Shown: positions 5,481-5,889 of the stretch, one piece after another
Layout of the letters: each line of letters begins with the position of its first letter
Numbering within the stretch: position 1 is the first letter of the stretch
Source of the DNA: Reyranella sp.
GTDB lineage: Bacteria; Pseudomonadota; Alphaproteobacteria; Reyranellales; Reyranellaceae
Assembly: GCA_016780605.1 (NCBI GenBank)
Contig: JADHLS010000379.1
Coordinates: forward strand, 1-5,889
Reading direction: 5' to 3'
DNA length: 5,889 nt
Notes under the pieces: generated by a model
Databases searched by the model: none
What the model was told of the DNA's origin: nothing
Seen by the model: only the letters and a program-made list of their open reading frames with translations
Position numbers and translations under genes: made by a program

Positions 5481-5485
5481 AGGAG
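5481..5485 (+). promoter_or_regulatory. Shine-Dalgarno that sets the YciI-like gene start
   Basis: AGGAG lies 6 nt before the ATG at 5492. The frame is open from an earlier ATG at 5459, but that start would place the hairpin inside the coding sequence and lacks a ribosome site; MAQYILLLH is also the usual N-terminus of the family. Confidence 0.85.
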
Positions 5486-5491
5486 ATCGAC

Positions 5492-5872
5492 ATGGCTCAA
5501 TACATTTTGTTGCTGCACCAGGTCCCGACCTACAACGCCGACCTGCCGCGCGAAAAGATGCTGGAAATGACCAAGCGCTACATGGCCTGGGCGGATAGCC
5601 TGCGCCAGAAAGGCCGCATGGTCGGCGGCGAGAAGCTGGCCGCGGGCGGCGTGCGCCACATCCGCGTCAAGGACGGCAAGCCGGTCGTGAGCGATGGCCC
5701 CTATGCCGAGGCCAAGGAAGTGCTGGGCGGCTACTTCGTGATAGAGGCCAAGGATGCGAAGGAGGCCGAGGCCATCGCCCTGGAATGCCCGCATCTCGTG
5801 CTCGCGCCCACCAACTGGGTCGAGGTCCGGCCGATCGACGACATGAGCCAGGCCCGCGCGGCCGCGAGCTAG
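5492..5872 (+). CDS. YciI/DGPF-domain protein (PhnB-like small protein)
   Basis: This gene encodes a 126-residue cytoplasmic protein of the YCII-related, DGPF-domain family. The N-terminal strand is MAQYILLLH, a helix follows at about 20-40, and the family signature SDGPYAEAKEVLGGYFVIEA lies at about 67-86, with a helix at 88-98. The fold is a ferredoxin-like dimer; biochemical function is not established. In many Actinobacteria and Proteobacteria these genes sit next to extracytoplasmic-function sigma factor genes, usually just upstream of them, so such a gene may begin beyond the right edge. Spacing to the dehydrogenase gene is 80 bp with an intervening hairpin, so shared transcription is possible but unproven. 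The length is normal and there is no sign of truncation. Confidence 0.9.
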   Translation: MAQYILLLHQVPTYNADLPREKMLEMTKRYMAWADSLRQKGRMVGGEKLAAGGVRHIRVKDGKPVVSDGPYAEAKEVLGGYFVIEAKDAKEAEAIALECPHLVLAPTNWVEVRPIDDMSQARAAAS

Positions 5873-5875
5873 AGC

Positions 5876-5889
5876 ATGTCGGTCCAGCG
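5876..5889 (+). CDS. Possible start of a further gene, cut by the window edge
   Basis: An ATG at 5876, 3 nt after the stop of the YciI-like gene, opens a frame reading MSVQ before the sequence ends. There is no convincing ribosome site. Too little is present to identify a product; family context makes a sigma factor gene a reasonable guess. Confidence 0.2.

Overview
The window is high-GC bacterial DNA, about two thirds G+C by eye, with strong third-position G/C bias and long spurious open frames opposite the real genes. A palindromic intergenic repeat at 426-539 resembles elements scattered through genomes of Bradyrhizobium, Rhodopseudomonas and related Alphaproteobacteria. Together with the gene families present, this suggests an alphaproteobacterium, probably Hyphomicrobiales or a relative such as Reyranella. 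That placement is inference; no rRNA or other phylogenetic marker is present. The DNA looks chromosomal: I see no transposase, integrase, phage gene, tRNA, rRNA or CRISPR array.

Left block, minus strand (2982 down to 1): an HxlR-family regulator, a FadI-like thiolase, a LysE/RhtB-type exporter whose start overlaps the thiolase stop (ATGA), then a 114-bp double-hairpin repeat, then the N-terminal third of an MFS transporter of the anion:cation symporter type that runs off the left edge. The first three genes are tightly spaced and probably form an operon. The repeat sits between the exporter and the MFS gene and contains the MFS gene's likely Shine-Dalgarno sequence inside its stem.

Centre: an 85-bp divergent intergenic region separates the HxlR gene from a plus-strand SnoaL-like (NTF2-fold) gene. 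It holds a 21-bp imperfect palindrome (2993-3013) overlapping a candidate -35 box, which is a good candidate operator for the HxlR protein. The SnoaL-like gene converges with a minus-strand TfdA/TauD-type 2-oxoglutarate/Fe(II) dioxygenase; their stop codons are 3 bp apart.

Right block: the dioxygenase is divergent, across 58 bp, from a plus-strand D-2-hydroxyacid dehydrogenase. If the dioxygenase is a TfdA-like ether-cleaving enzyme that releases glyoxylate, the dehydrogenase could act as the glyoxylate reductase; this pairing is a hypothesis. Next comes a small YciI/DGPF-domain protein, preceded by a strong hairpin just upstream of its ribosome binding site. The last 14 bases may begin another gene.

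Overall this is accessory-type metabolism: acyl-CoA or thioester chemistry, oxidation of a small carboxylate, export and uptake. No complete novel system is evident. The points most worth checking are the divergent operator, the repeat that masks a ribosome binding site, and the dioxygenase/dehydrogenase pair.
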